A stretch of 64,000 nt of DNA from Comamonas testosteroni (GCF_000761245.1 NZ_AWOR01000001.1:434001-498000); one strand, 5' to 3'. Shown: positions 53,184-62,489, numbered from the stretch's first letter. The notes: generated by a model from the sequence alone, not told the origin. A program made the numbers and translations.

Positions 53184-53219
53184 AAAAGGCCTGCGGATTG
53201 TGTCCGCAGGCCTTTTTTA
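53184..53219 (+). terminator. Terminator after ftsK-lolA
   Basis: Long arms AAAAAGGCCTGCGGA (53184-53198) and TCCGCAGGCCTTTTT (53204-53218) with a five-base loop and a T6 run. It is among the most convincing terminators in the window, 21 bases past the lolA stop. Confidence 0.92.
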
Positions 53220-53285
53220 TGCAGGAGTCGGGATTAAGCCCTTGTGAGTAGAGCGCAGCCAGCTGCGCTTTGGTAGGGGCTGTGA

Positions 53286-54614
53286 TCAGGCGCGTGTGGC
53301 GTTTGCGGCACTTTGCTTGTTGCCGATGGCGAAGTCCAGCAGGCCTGCAATCACCAGCACGCCGACCACGGGGGTGACCCAGCCCATGCCCAGGGCGGCG
53401 CCGGGCAGTTTGTCCAGCCAGGCGGGCACCAGTGCATCAAGCTTGGCGGCCTTGGCGGCGTCAAACAGGCCAAAGATCAGGGCGACGGTCATTACGGGAA
53501 TGTAGACGCGCGCCGGCTGATTCCAGCGGTGCAGCAGGCTCAGAGCGATCAGGGCGATGGCCACGGGGTACAGCCCCACGAGCACTGGCACGGCGACGGC
53601 AATCAACTGGGCCAGGCCCTGGTTGGCCACGACTGCACTGAAGACCGACAGGCCGATGACCATGGTGCGGTAGGAGATGCCGGTCAGCTCGCTGAAGAAG
53701 CTGCTGCAAGCAGTAATCAGGCCTACGCCAGTGGTCAGGCAGGCCAGCATGATGACGATGGCCAGCAGCCACAGGCCAGCGGGGCCAAAGGTCTGCTGTA
53801 CAAAGGCCGTGAGAATCTGCACGCCGGTGGTGGCGTTGGCAGCCAGTTCGCTGTTGGTGGCACCCAGATACATCAGCGAGACATAGACCAGGCCCAGGCA
53901 GGTCGCGGCAATGATGCCGGCGTAGATGCAGTAGCGGGTGTGCAGCTTGCTGTCGCTCACCCCAGCCGCCTTGATCGCGTTGACGATGACGATACCGAAG
54001 ATCAGCGAGGCCAGGGCGTCCATGGTCTGATAGCCCTGCAGAAAGCCTTCGGAGAAGGCGGCCGCCTGCGTGGCATAGGCCTCGGTGCTGAGACTGTAGC
54101 CATCCACAGGAGCCAGCACGGCGGAGCCGCCGAGCACGGCAAGAGCCAGAATCAGCACGGGCGTGATGATCTTGCCCACGTTGTCCATGAGCCTGCCGGG
54201 AAAGAGCGACAGCAGCGCCACCGCCACAAAGTAGGTGATGGTGAAGGCCAGCAGCATGGCTGGTGTGTTGCCGACAAAGGGAGCCAGTCCCATCTCGAAG
54301 GATACGGTGGCCGTGCGCGGCGTTGCAAACAGAGGGCCGATGGTCAGATAGATGGCCACGGCCAGCACCAGGCCGGCAATTCGGCCGATGGGGCTGGTCA
54401 AGGTGTCCAGACCGCCACCCACGCGTGCGAGAGCGACTACGCCGAGAAGGGGCAGACCGACACCCGTCAGCAGAAAGCCGGTTGAGGCGCCGAGCAGGTT
54501 TTCACCGGCTGCCAGGCCCACCATAGGTGGGAAGATGATGTTGCCGGCCCCGAGGAACAGGGCAAAGGTCATGAAACCGAGGGCAAAAATGTCCCAGGTC
54601 TTGAGTTTTTTCAT
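53286..54614 (-). CDS. brnQ: Branched-chain amino acid transport system II carrier protein
   Basis: A 442-residue LIVCS-family symporter with twelve transmembrane segments, for Na+- or H+-coupled uptake of leucine, isoleucine and valine. Family marks include ALGFMTFALFLGAGNIIFPPMVG near the N-terminus and TLTSPIGRIAG. The start MKKLKTWDIFALG (54614) was chosen over a Met 18 codons upstream. The gene is inverted between lolA and rarA, interrupting the ftsK-lolA-rarA order of many relatives. A separate liv ABC importer is encoded 2 kb away. Confidence 0.95.
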   Translation of the reverse strand: MKKLKTWDIFALGFMTFALFLGAGNIIFPPMVGLAAGENLLGASTGFLLTGVGLPLLGVVALARVGGGLDTLTSPIGRIAGLVLAVAIYLTIGPLFATPRTATVSFEMGLAPFVGNTPAMLLAFTITYFVAVALLSLFPGRLMDNVGKIITPVLILALAVLGGSAVLAPVDGYSLSTEAYATQAAAFSEGFLQGYQTMDALASLIFGIVIVNAIKAAGVSDSKLHTRYCIYAGIIAATCLGLVYVSLMYLGATNSELAANATTGVQILTAFVQQTFGPAGLWLLAIVIMLACLTTGVGLITACSSFFSELTGISYRTMVIGLSVFSAVVANQGLAQLIAVAVPVLVGLYPVAIALIALSLLHRWNQPARVYIPVMTVALIFGLFDAAKAAKLDALVPAWLDKLPGAALGMGWVTPVVGVLVIAGLLDFAIGNKQSAANATRA

Positions 54615-55013
54615 ACGCTTAGGCTCAGGCGTGCAGCGCTGGCACGCCCTGGAGCAATGTGGAGCCAAGGAAAGTTGCGGATGCTTTCGATTGATTTCTG
54701 GCTGATGGCGGTAGCCCTATCAGGCACAGGCATTGCGTGGCGCAGATGAGGCGGCCCGCAATGAATCTAAGCGTGCTGCCGGGCCTGGCTGGCCTGGTTT
54801 TTGGCAGGCCGGATGGGGCAGTACCTCCATGGGGCGAGGGGTGGCCTCGTTAATGGAGAGATTTAATCCGTTAAAACGCTATTTTCTCTTATGAAAAATT
54901 CTGATAAGGATGCAAGGGTTAAGGTGGATAAGTATTGCCTGCCTTCGGTGTGCAAACAGCCCCCAACCCATTTGAATGCGCAACTGCCCGGAGCGTTGGA
55001 TACTTGAGGGGTC
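54615..55013. other. Gap between divergent brnQ and rarA
   Basis: A 399-base region holding the promoters of brnQ and rarA. The part near rarA (54850-54940) is AT-rich, with GAGAGATTTAATCCGTTAAA and GATAAGGATGCAAGGGTTAAG. I see no credible small gene, hairpin terminator or operator that I can name. Confidence 0.5.
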
Positions 55014-56354
55014 ATGGTCACGCACATCAACCCCCATTCCTCAGCCGTTCCCCATCAGCCCCTGGCCGAGCGCCTGCGACCGCACACTCTGGCCGAAGTC
55101 ATCGGCCAGCAGCATGTGTTAGGAGAGGGCATGCCGTTGCGTCTGGCCTTTGAGTCGGGTCGCCCGCATAGCTGCATACTCTGGGGCCCGCCGGGGGTGG
55201 GCAAGACCACGATTGCGCGCCTGATGGCCGATGCCTTTGATGCGCAGTTCATCTCCATCAGCGCCGTGCTGGGCGGTGTCAAGGACATCCGCGAGGCCGT
55301 GGAACAGGCGCAGGCGGCGCGAAGCGGACTGCTGCAGCAGCGCACCATTGTGTTTGTGGACGAGGTGCATCGCTTCAACAAAAGCCAGCAAGACGCCTTT
55401 TTGCCTCACGTGGAAAGCGGGCTGTTCACCTTCATCGGCGCGACCACGGAGAACCCGTCGTTCGAGGTCAACTCGGCCCTGCTTTCACGAGCGGCCGTCT
55501 ACGTACTGCAAAGCCTGACCACTGACGATTTAAGGCAGATTGTGGCCAAGGCACAGGCCATCAAAGCGATTCCAGCTATTGAAGATGAAGCGCTTGAGCG
55601 CTTGATTGCCTATGCTGATGGCGATGCGCGCCGCTTGCTGAACACGCTGGAGACCCTGTCCATCACGGCCGAGCAGGCCGGGTTGGAATGCATTAGCGAT
55701 GGCTGGCTGCTCAAGGTGCTGGGCGAGCGTATGCGCCGCTATGACAAGGGTGGCGAGCAGTTCTACGACACCATCAGCGCGCTGCACAAATCCGTGCGCG
55801 GCTCGGACCCCGATGCGGCGCTTTACTGGTTTTGCCGCATGCTGGATGGCGGGGCCGATCCGCGCTATCTGGCGCGTCGCATCGTGCGCATGGCCTGGGA
55901 AGACATAGGACTTGCCGACCCGCGTGCCATGCAGATGTGCAACGATGCCGCAGCGACTTATGAACGCCTGGGCAGCCCCGAGGGCGAGCTGGCGCTGGCC
56001 CAGGCCGTGATCTACCTGGCCGTGGCGCCCAAGAGCAATGCCGGCTACATGGCCTACAACAAGGCCAAGGCCTTTGTGAAGAGCGACACCACAAGGCCTG
56101 TGCCGCTGCATCTGCGCAATGCACCAACCAAGCTGATGAAGCAGCTGGACTATGGGCGGGACTACCGCTATGCCCACAGCGAGGAGGGCGGCTTTGCGGC
56201 GGGCGAGCGCTATTTACCTGAAGGAATGGAAGATCAGGGCTTCTACCAGCCCGTGGCGCGCGGGCTGGAAATCAAGATCGGCCAGAAACTGGCAGAGCTC
56301 AAGGCGCTCAACGACGCCGCTCGTGCGGCAGATGACGAGCCGGCAGGCTTGTAA
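55014..56354 (+). CDS. rarA: Replication-associated recombination protein RarA (MgsA)
   Basis: A 446-residue AAA+ ATPase related to clamp-loader subunits and RuvB, acting at stalled forks. It shows PLAERLRPHTLAEVIGQQHVLG, Walker A WGPPGVGKTT, Walker B IVFVDEVHRFNKSQQD, the sensor 1 region FIGATTENPSFEVNSALLSRA and the C-terminal tetramerisation part (GSDPDAALYWFCRMLDGG). A GAGGGG site lies just before the ATG. Codons around 55550-55612 are locally low-GC and resemble the dispersed repeat, but the protein sequence there is normal for the family. Confidence 0.96.
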   Translation: MVTHINPHSSAVPHQPLAERLRPHTLAEVIGQQHVLGEGMPLRLAFESGRPHSCILWGPPGVGKTTIARLMADAFDAQFISISAVLGGVKDIREAVEQAQAARSGLLQQRTIVFVDEVHRFNKSQQDAFLPHVESGLFTFIGATTENPSFEVNSALLSRAAVYVLQSLTTDDLRQIVAKAQAIKAIPAIEDEALERLIAYADGDARRLLNTLETLSITAEQAGLECISDGWLLKVLGERMRRYDKGGEQFYDTISALHKSVRGSDPDAALYWFCRMLDGGADPRYLARRIVRMAWEDIGLADPRAMQMCNDAAATYERLGSPEGELALAQAVIYLAVAPKSNAGYMAYNKAKAFVKSDTTRPVPLHLRNAPTKLMKQLDYGRDYRYAHSEEGGFAAGERYLPEGMEDQGFYQPVARGLEIKIGQKLAELKALNDAARAADDEPAGL

Positions 56355-56704
56355 AGAGCGAGTTGCCCAGGTGTTGCAAGACTGGCACTAGTTGAATGCT
56401 GCATTTTTTGCGGTGTTTTCAGGGTTTTTCGCTAGATTGAGTATCAACCCATGACTAAGTGCCTGTATTTATTGGACTTGCGCTGTCGATGAAATTATTG
56501 CACTGCAGCATTTTGGGCTTGCGCACGGGAAACCCCGGCCCTGAGTCCTGAAAACAGCTCCCTAGAATCGATTCACCCTTTTGCGACAAGCGGCCCACAA
56601 AGCGGCGGACTGCAGAAGGGGAACCATGGCATCGCTGGCTCCGTCGTTCGGGATGAGAGGCTCGCAGTGTCTCCGTCTTGGATCGAGGGAAGGGGAGCGC
56701 GCTT
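56355..56704. other. Gap upstream of livH
   Basis: A 350-base leader that should contain the liv promoter. A perfect palindrome GAATCGATTC (56565-56574) overlaps a possible -10 TAGAAT, with a weak CTGAGT about 17 bases upstream. An AGGGTTTTTCGCTAG segment occurs near 56422. No gene is supported, and a short frame here is only a shadow of the next gene. Confidence 0.4.
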
Positions 56705-57634
56705 ATGGATATCTTGCTGCAGCAGATCATCAATGGTCTGGTGTTAGGCAGCATGTACGCCTTGATAGCCCTGGGCTACACCATGGTGTACGGCATCATT
56801 CAGCTGATCAACTTCGCGCATGGCGAGGTGCTGATGGTGGGGGCTTTGACCAGTTGGAGCTGCATCGGCCTGATGCAGGAGGCCATGCCTTATCTGCCGG
56901 GCTGGCTCATGCTTTTGGTTGCCGCCATCATCGCCTGCGTGGTGGCCGCATCGCTGAACTTCGTGATCGAGAAGGTGGCCTACCGGCCGCTGCGCAACAG
57001 CCCGCGTCTGGCACCGCTGATCACGGCCATCGGTGTCTCCATCCTGCTGCAGACACTGGCCATGATCATCTGGAAGCCTAACTACAAGGCTTATCCCACG
57101 CTGCTGTCGTCCACGCCTTATGAAATCGGCACGGCCGTGATTACGCCCACGCAGATCCTGGTGCTGGCGGTGACGGCCATTGCGCTGGCCACGCTGATGT
57201 ATCTGGTGAATTACACAAAGCTAGGCCGCGCCATGCGCGCCACGGCAGAAAACCCGCGCGTGGCAGCTCTGATGGGCGTCAAGCCCGATATGGTGATTTC
57301 CGCGACCTTCATCATCGGTGCAGTGCTGGCGGCCATTGCGGGCATCCTGTATGCCTCCAATTACGGCACGGCTCATCACACCATGGGCTTTTTGCCAGGT
57401 CTGAAGGCGTTTACGGCGGCCGTGTTCGGCGGCATCGGCAATCTGGCCGGGGCCGTGGTGGGAGGCCTGCTGCTGGGGCTGATCGAGTCCATCGGCTCGG
57501 GCTATATCGGCGACCTGACGGGGGGCGTGCTGGGCAGCCAGTACACCGACATCTTTGCCTTCATCGTGCTCATCATCATCCTGACGCTGCGCCCCTCGGG
57601 CCTGCTGGGCGAGCGTGTGGCCGATCGTGCCTGA
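56705..57634 (+). CDS. livH: Branched-chain amino acid ABC transporter permease LivH
   Basis: A 309-residue inner-membrane permease with about eight transmembrane segments. Typical sequence: LLQQIINGLVLGSMYALIALGYTMVYGIIQLINFAHGEVLMVG and the cytoplasmic EAA-like loop RAMRATAENPRVAALMGVKPD. It is the first of four genes, livHMGF, encoding an importer of leucine, isoleucine and valine or related amino acids. The start at 56705 follows a GGGGAG ribosome site; an in-frame Met nine codons upstream is less family-like. Confidence 0.96.
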   Translation: MDILLQQIINGLVLGSMYALIALGYTMVYGIIQLINFAHGEVLMVGALTSWSCIGLMQEAMPYLPGWLMLLVAAIIACVVAASLNFVIEKVAYRPLRNSPRLAPLITAIGVSILLQTLAMIIWKPNYKAYPTLLSSTPYEIGTAVITPTQILVLAVTAIALATLMYLVNYTKLGRAMRATAENPRVAALMGVKPDMVISATFIIGAVLAAIAGILYASNYGTAHHTMGFLPGLKAFTAAVFGGIGNLAGAVVGGLLLGLIESIGSGYIGDLTGGVLGSQYTDIFAFIVLIIILTLRPSGLLGERVADRA

Positions 57635-57643
57635 GGACTGTCC

Positions 57644-58723
57644 ATGAAAAACAACAAGACACTCCACTGGGTTCTGGGCGGCATTGGCCTTTTGGTGCTG
57701 CCGTTCATCCTGCAGTACTTTGGCAACGCCTGGGTGCGCATTGCCGATCTGGCCCTGCTTTACGTGATGCTGGCGCTGGGTCTGAACATCGTGGTGGGTT
57801 ATGCCGGCCTGCTCGATCTGGGCTATGTGGCCTTCTATGCCGTTGGCGCCTATATGTTTGCGCTGATGGCATCGCCTCATCTGGCCGAGACTTTTGAGGG
57901 GTTCGCGGCCATGTTCCCCGAAGGGCTGCACACCTCGATCTGGCTGGTGATTCCGCTGGGCATGCTGATAGCGGCTTGTGCGGGAGTGTTGCTTGGGCTT
58001 CCCGTACTGCGGCTGCGCGGGGACTATCTGGCCATCGTGACGCTGGGCTTTGGCGAGATCATCCGCATCTTCATCAACAACCTGGACCAGCCCGTCAACA
58101 TTACCAACGGCCCCAAGGGCATTGGTCAGATCGACTCGGTCAAGGTCTTTGGCTTTGACCTGGCCAAGCGCCACGAGTTTTTTGGTTTTGATGTGGCATC
58201 GGTCACGATGTACTACTACCTGTTCCTGGTGCTGGTGCTGTTCACGGTATTGATCTGCTACCGCCTGCAGGACTCGCGCATAGGCCGTGCCTGGATGGCG
58301 ATCCGGGAAGACGAAATCGCCGCCAAGGCCATGGGCATCAATGTGCGCAACATGAAGCTGCTGGCCTTTGGCATGGGCGCATCGTTTGGCGGTGTGGCCG
58401 GCTCCATGTTCGGCGCCTTTCAGGGTTTCGTCTCGCCAGAGTCGTTCAGCCTGATGGAGTCCGTCATGATCGTCGCCATGGTGGTGCTGGGCGGTCTGGG
58501 TCATATCCCCGGCGTGATTCTGGGGGCGGTGCTGCTGTCCGCTTTGCCCGAGGCGCTGCGCTATGTGGCTGGCCCGCTTCAGGAGATGACGGGGGGGCGG
58601 CTGGATGCCTCCATCCTGCGCCAGTTGCTGATTGCGCTGGCCATGATCGTCATCATGCTCATGCGTCCCCGCGGCCTGTGGCCAACGCCGGAGCATGCCA
58701 AAAATTTGGACCATCCGTCCTGA
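57644..58723 (+). CDS. livM: Branched-chain amino acid ABC transporter permease LivM
   Basis: A 359-residue permease partner of LivH, nine bases downstream. It has about nine transmembrane segments, the conserved LLYVMLALGLNIVVGYAGLLDLGYVAFYAVGAY, the RGDYLAIVTLGFGEIIRIFINN segment, and the loop RAWMAIREDEIAAKAMGINVRNMKLLAFGMGA that contacts the ATPases. It ends MRPRGLWPTPEHAK, typical for LivM. Confidence 0.96.
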   Translation: MKNNKTLHWVLGGIGLLVLPFILQYFGNAWVRIADLALLYVMLALGLNIVVGYAGLLDLGYVAFYAVGAYMFALMASPHLAETFEGFAAMFPEGLHTSIWLVIPLGMLIAACAGVLLGLPVLRLRGDYLAIVTLGFGEIIRIFINNLDQPVNITNGPKGIGQIDSVKVFGFDLAKRHEFFGFDVASVTMYYYLFLVLVLFTVLICYRLQDSRIGRAWMAIREDEIAAKAMGINVRNMKLLAFGMGASFGGVAGSMFGAFQGFVSPESFSLMESVMIVAMVVLGGLGHIPGVILGAVLLSALPEALRYVAGPLQEMTGGRLDASILRQLLIALAMIVIMLMRPRGLWPTPEHAKNLDHPS

Positions 58724-58753
58724 TGACAGCGAAGACAAGGAATGTGAACTGAT

Positions 58754-59536
58754 ATGGCAGAGAGCACGACTTCCACGGTCCTCCACGTCTCGGACATCTC
58801 CAAGCGCTTCGGTGGCTTGCAGGCCCTGTCCGGCGTCGGCATGACGATAGAGCGAGGGCAGGTCTATGGCCTCATCGGTCCGAATGGCGCAGGCAAGACG
58901 ACTTTCTTCAATGTGATCACCGGCCTCTACACGCCCGACACCGGCAAGTTCGAACTCGCTGGCAAGCCCTATGAGCCGACGGCAGTGCACAAGGTGGCCA
59001 GAGCGGGCATTGCCCGGACCTTCCAGAACATTCGCCTGTTTGCCGAAATGACGGCGCTGGAAAACGTCATGGTCGGGCGCCATGTGCGCACGCATTCGGG
59101 CCTGCTCGGGGCAGTGTTTCGCACCAAGGGCTTCAAGGCCGAGGAAGCCGCAATCCGCGCCCGCTCCCGTGAGCTGCTCGACTATGTCGGCATCGGCAAA
59201 TATGCGGACTTCAAGGCGCGCACCCTGTCCTATGGCGACCAGCGTCGCCTGGAGATTGCCCGAGCATTGGCGACGGACCCGCAGCTGATTGCACTGGATG
59301 AGCCGGCCGCCGGCATGAACGCGACCGAGAAGGTGCAGTTGCGTGAGTTGATCGACCGCATTCGCAACGACCACCGCACCATCTTGCTCATCGAGCACGA
59401 TGTGAAGCTGGTCATGGGGCTGTGCGACCGCGTGACGGTGCTGGACTATGGCAAGCCGATTGCCGAAGGCACGCCTGCCGAAGTGCAGAAGAATGAAAAA
59501 GTGATTGAAGCCTATCTGGGCACGGGAGGCCATTGA
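58754..59536 (+). CDS. livG: Branched-chain amino acid ABC transporter ATPase LivG
   Basis: A 260-residue ATPase. Walker A is GPNGAGKTT, followed by FFNVITGLYTPDTG. The signature region is LSYGDQRRLEIARALA (Tyr replacing the usual Gly-Gly form, normal in LivG), and Walker B is LIALDEPAAGMN with the D-loop after it. The switch His is in LLIEHDVKLVM. The segment ARTFQNIRLFAEMTALENVMVG is typical for this subfamily. It sits 30 bases after livM. Confidence 0.96.
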   Translation: MAESTTSTVLHVSDISKRFGGLQALSGVGMTIERGQVYGLIGPNGAGKTTFFNVITGLYTPDTGKFELAGKPYEPTAVHKVARAGIARTFQNIRLFAEMTALENVMVGRHVRTHSGLLGAVFRTKGFKAEEAAIRARSRELLDYVGIGKYADFKARTLSYGDQRRLEIARALATDPQLIALDEPAAGMNATEKVQLRELIDRIRNDHRTILLIEHDVKLVMGLCDRVTVLDYGKPIAEGTPAEVQKNEKVIEAYLGTGGH

Positions 59537-59538
59537 AG

Positions 59539-60297
59539 ATGCAGGATCAAGTGCTGGAACAGGCGCAGGCCTCCAAGTCCACGGCCCCGGTGTTGCTGCA
59601 GGTCAAGGGCCTGAAGGTGGGCTATGGCGGCATTCAGGCTGTAAAGGGCGTGGACTTTCAGGTACATCAGGGCGAGCTGGTGTCGCTGATCGGCTCCAAC
59701 GGCGCGGGCAAAACCACGACCATGAAGGCTGTCACGCGAGGGCTGCCGATTGCCGATGGCGAAATTCTCTACCTCGGCAAGAGCATCAAGGGCAAGGGCG
59801 CCTGGGATCTGGTGGCCGAAGGCCTGGTCATGGTGCCCGAGGGGCGCGGCGTGTTCGCCCGCATGACGATCACCGAAAATTTGCTCATGGGTGCCTACAC
59901 GCGCAATGACAAGGCTGGCATACAGGCGGATATCGAACGCATGTTCGGCATCTTTCCGCGTCTGAAGGAGCGCAAGGATCAGTTGGCGGGCACCATGTCC
60001 GGGGGCGAGCAGCAGATGCTGGCCATGGCCCGCGCGCTCATGAGCCAGCCCAAGGTGCTGCTGCTGGACGAGCCGTCCATGGGCTTGTCGCCCATCATGG
60101 TGGACAAGATCTTCGAGGTGGTCAGCAATGTCTATGCGCTGGGCGTGACCATGGTGCTGGTGGAGCAGAACGCCAGTCGCGCGCTGGCGCTGGCCGATCG
60201 GGGTTATGTCATGGAGTCCGGCATCATCACCATGACGGGGCCGGGCCAGACCTTGCTGAGCGATCCGCGCGTGCGTGCGGCTTACCTGGGAGAGTAA
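59539..60297 (+). CDS. livF: Branched-chain amino acid ABC transporter ATPase LivF
   Basis: A 252-residue second ATPase of the importer. Walker A is GSNGAGKTTT, the signature MSGGEQQMLAMARALM, Walker B VLLLDEPSMGLSP, and the switch His position is VLVEQNASRAL (Gln replaces His as usual for LivF). Codons from the ATG at 59539 are preferred because GGGAGG (59524-59529) is well spaced from it; a TTG at 59533, overlapping the livG stop, would add two residues. No livK or livJ binding-protein gene follows. Confidence 0.95.
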   Translation: MQDQVLEQAQASKSTAPVLLQVKGLKVGYGGIQAVKGVDFQVHQGELVSLIGSNGAGKTTTMKAVTRGLPIADGEILYLGKSIKGKGAWDLVAEGLVMVPEGRGVFARMTITENLLMGAYTRNDKAGIQADIERMFGIFPRLKERKDQLAGTMSGGEQQMLAMARALMSQPKVLLLDEPSMGLSPIMVDKIFEVVSNVYALGVTMVLVEQNASRALALADRGYVMESGIITMTGPGQTLLSDPRVRAAYLGE

Positions 60298-60797
60298 GTC
60301 TCGACGAGACTGTTGGCGCTTTCGATCGCGGTGCGCTATCCCGCCGTGACGCTCTCTTGTAGTCAAGGGTGAACCCTAATTCCCCTGAAATTCAAGAAAA
60401 TGACAAAAAAATGACGTTTTTTATGGTTCTTTGATTGTTTTATTCATTTCTTTTTGGTTCCTTTTAATTCTTTTTTGTTATTGAATGGAATTTGTATATT
60501 ACAAAAAGAAGTATTTGGAACGTTTTCGCGTGGCAAGGTGACATGCTCCTGCGGTCGGTGCATTCGACGGGCGAATTTCTGCTCTGTGCTGTTGTCTGGA
60601 GGAATCACAGGCTTTGTGACAGCTTCTAGCATGGCTCAGAGCTTGTATTTTATTTTTCGTGGTGCCCGAAGGGGTGTCTTGAAGACGCGCTGAAACGCAC
60701 AATGACTCAAGAGTAAACTCCGCCCCGTTTGAGCCGGGAACCATGCACTTTTTTTGCAGTGAGTCGCCTGGTTTCTTTTCCCCGGTAAGGAGCATTC
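60298..60797. other. AT-rich 500-base gap before the DUF47-pit operon
   Basis: The stretch 60370-60520 is strikingly AT-rich compared with the rest of the window. It has several T-runs, GTCTC-GAC-GAGAC (60298-60310) directly after livF, and two ATGAC units 11 bases apart (60400-60404 and 60411-60415) that resemble an inverted Pho box. The remainder holds the promoter and leader of the DUF47 gene. No gene is supported here. Confidence 0.5.
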
Positions 60798-61445
60798 ATG
60801 CTGTTTGGCAAGCTATTGCCGCGCGAAGGCAATTTTTTCGAGATGTTCAATCAACATGCGGACCGCATCGTTGAAGCAGCTCATGCTTTCTCGCAACTCG
60901 TTGCAAATTACAACGATCTCCATCTGCGCGAAAAATACAACGCCGATGTGGACAACGCCGAGCGCGCAGCCGACCGTGTGACCCATGATGTCACCAAGCT
61001 GCTGCACAAGACCTTCATCACGCCCCTGGATCGCGAGCATATCCACTCGCTGATCAACACCATGGACGACGTGGCCGACCTGATTCAGGACTCGGCCGAG
61101 ACCATGGCACTGTATGACGTGCGTCACATGACAGACGAAATCACACGTCTGACCGATCTGTGCGTGCGTTGCTGCGAGCGTGTGCGTGATGCCGTCAAGC
61201 TGCTGGACCGCCTCTCGGACCCCACGATCGTGGACGCCGCCAGCAAGACCTGCGACGAGATCGACCGCCTGGAAAGCGATGCGGACCGCGTGATGCGTGC
61301 GGCCATGAGCAAGCTGTTCCGTGAAGAGCCCGATGTGCGTGAGGTGATCAAGCTCAAGGCTATCTATGAGCTGCTGGAAACCATCACGGACCGCTGCGAA
61401 GACGTGGCGAACCTGATCGAGGGCATCGTCCTCGAGAATTCCTGA
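60798..61445 (+). CDS. DUF47 family protein, Pit accessory (PhoU-like)
   Basis: A 215-residue, wholly helical soluble protein of the PhoU-like DUF47 family. The opening LLPREGNFFEMFNQHADRIVEAAHAFSQLV, the ERAADRVTHDVTKLLHKTFITPLDREHIHSLINTMDDVADLIQD metal-binding-like segment and the C-terminal CEDVANLIEGIVLENS match. These proteins pair with Pit transporters and probably modulate them. The AAGGAG site is 5 bases before the ATG. It lies 19 bases upstream of pit. Confidence 0.95.
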   Translation: MLFGKLLPREGNFFEMFNQHADRIVEAAHAFSQLVANYNDLHLREKYNADVDNAERAADRVTHDVTKLLHKTFITPLDREHIHSLINTMDDVADLIQDSAETMALYDVRHMTDEITRLTDLCVRCCERVRDAVKLLDRLSDPTIVDAASKTCDEIDRLESDADRVMRAAMSKLFREEPDVREVIKLKAIYELLETITDRCEDVANLIEGIVLENS

Positions 61446-61464
61446 TTCTCGCTGGAGCCCGATC

Positions 61465-62475
61465 ATGGAGCCGGTACAGGCAGCCCTCTGGGTTGTGATT
61501 TTGCTGGTGGTGCTCGCCTTGCTGTTCGATTTCATGAACGGCTTTCACGACGCTGCCAATTCGATTGCCACCGTGGTTTCCACGGGGGTTCTCAAACCTA
61601 CTCAGGCCGTGGCATTTGCCGCGTTCTTCAACGTTGTGGCGGTTTTCGTCTTCCACCTCAGTGTGGCGGCAACCGTGGGCAAGGGTATTGTTCAGCCGGG
61701 CATCGTTGACACGCATGTCGTGTTCGGCGCCCTGGTGGGGGCCATCACCTGGAACGTAATCACCTGGATCTACGGCATTCCCAGCAGTTCCTCGCATGCC
61801 CTGATTGGCGGCATCGTGGGTGCGGTGATTGCCAAGGCCGGCGCGGGCGCGCTGATCGCCAGCGGCATCTGGAAGACCGTGGCCTTCATCTTCGTCTCAC
61901 CCGTGCTGGGCTTTCTGCTGGGTTCGCTGATGATGGTGCTGGTGGCCTGGATTTTCCGCCGCGCCAGCCCCAATCGCGTGGACAAGTGGTTCCGCCGTCT
62001 GCAGCTGGTGTCTGCTGGTGCCTACAGCCTGGGTCACGGTGGTAACGATGCGCAAAAGACCATCGGCATCATCTGGCTGCTGCTGATTGCCACGGGCTAT
62101 GCCAATGCCGGTGATGCCGAGCCTCCCTTGTGGACCATCGTGAGCTGCTATCTGGCCATCGGACTGGGCACCATGTTTGGCGGCTGGCGCATCGTCAAGA
62201 CCATGGGGCAGAAGATCACCAAGCTCAAGCCCGTCGGTGGTTTCTGCGCCGAATCCGGTGGTGCTCTGACATTGTTCTTTGCCACCTTCCTGGGTGTTCC
62301 CGTCTCGACCACGCACACCATTACCGGTGCCATCGTGGGCGTGGGTTCCACGCAGCGCGCGAGTGCCGTGCGCTGGGGCGTGGCTGGCAATATCGTCTGG
62401 GCATGGATTCTGACGATCCCTGCCAGCGCCTTTGTGGCATCCATTGCCTACTGGATCAGCCTGCAGCTGTATTGA
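61465..62475 (+). CDS. pit: Inorganic phosphate transporter, Pit family
   Basis: A 336-residue low-affinity phosphate:metal symporter with about ten transmembrane segments. Both halves carry the PiT signature: FDFMNGFHDAANSIATVVSTGVL near the N-terminus and SLGHGGNDAQKTIGIIWL in the second half. The Ser/Thr-rich loop PVSTTHTITGAIVGVG is also typical. The gene is co-transcribed with the DUF47 accessory gene and ends before a strong hairpin. Confidence 0.95.
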   Translation: MEPVQAALWVVILLVVLALLFDFMNGFHDAANSIATVVSTGVLKPTQAVAFAAFFNVVAVFVFHLSVAATVGKGIVQPGIVDTHVVFGALVGAITWNVITWIYGIPSSSSHALIGGIVGAVIAKAGAGALIASGIWKTVAFIFVSPVLGFLLGSLMMVLVAWIFRRASPNRVDKWFRRLQLVSAGAYSLGHGGNDAQKTIGIIWLLLIATGYANAGDAEPPLWTIVSCYLAIGLGTMFGGWRIVKTMGQKITKLKPVGGFCAESGGALTLFFATFLGVPVSTTHTITGAIVGVGSTQRASAVRWGVAGNIVWAWILTIPASAFVASIAYWISLQLY

Positions 62476-62489
62476 GTTTGTGCGCTCCT

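Noticed and set aside
55551..55612. Insertion of the dispersed repeat inside rarA
   Set aside because: The local sequence resembles the repeat and is lower in GC, but the encoded residues are normal for RarA and the resemblance is weak.
56376..56402. A possible sigma-54 promoter (TGGCAC...TGC)
   Set aside because: The spacing between the GG and GC elements is 12 rather than 10 bases, and the TTGC element is missing.
57221..59533. A 770-codon minus-strand frame across livH, livM and livG
   Set aside because: It is the antisense shadow of three clear transporter genes, a common effect of GC-rich third positions. The product has no plausible domain.
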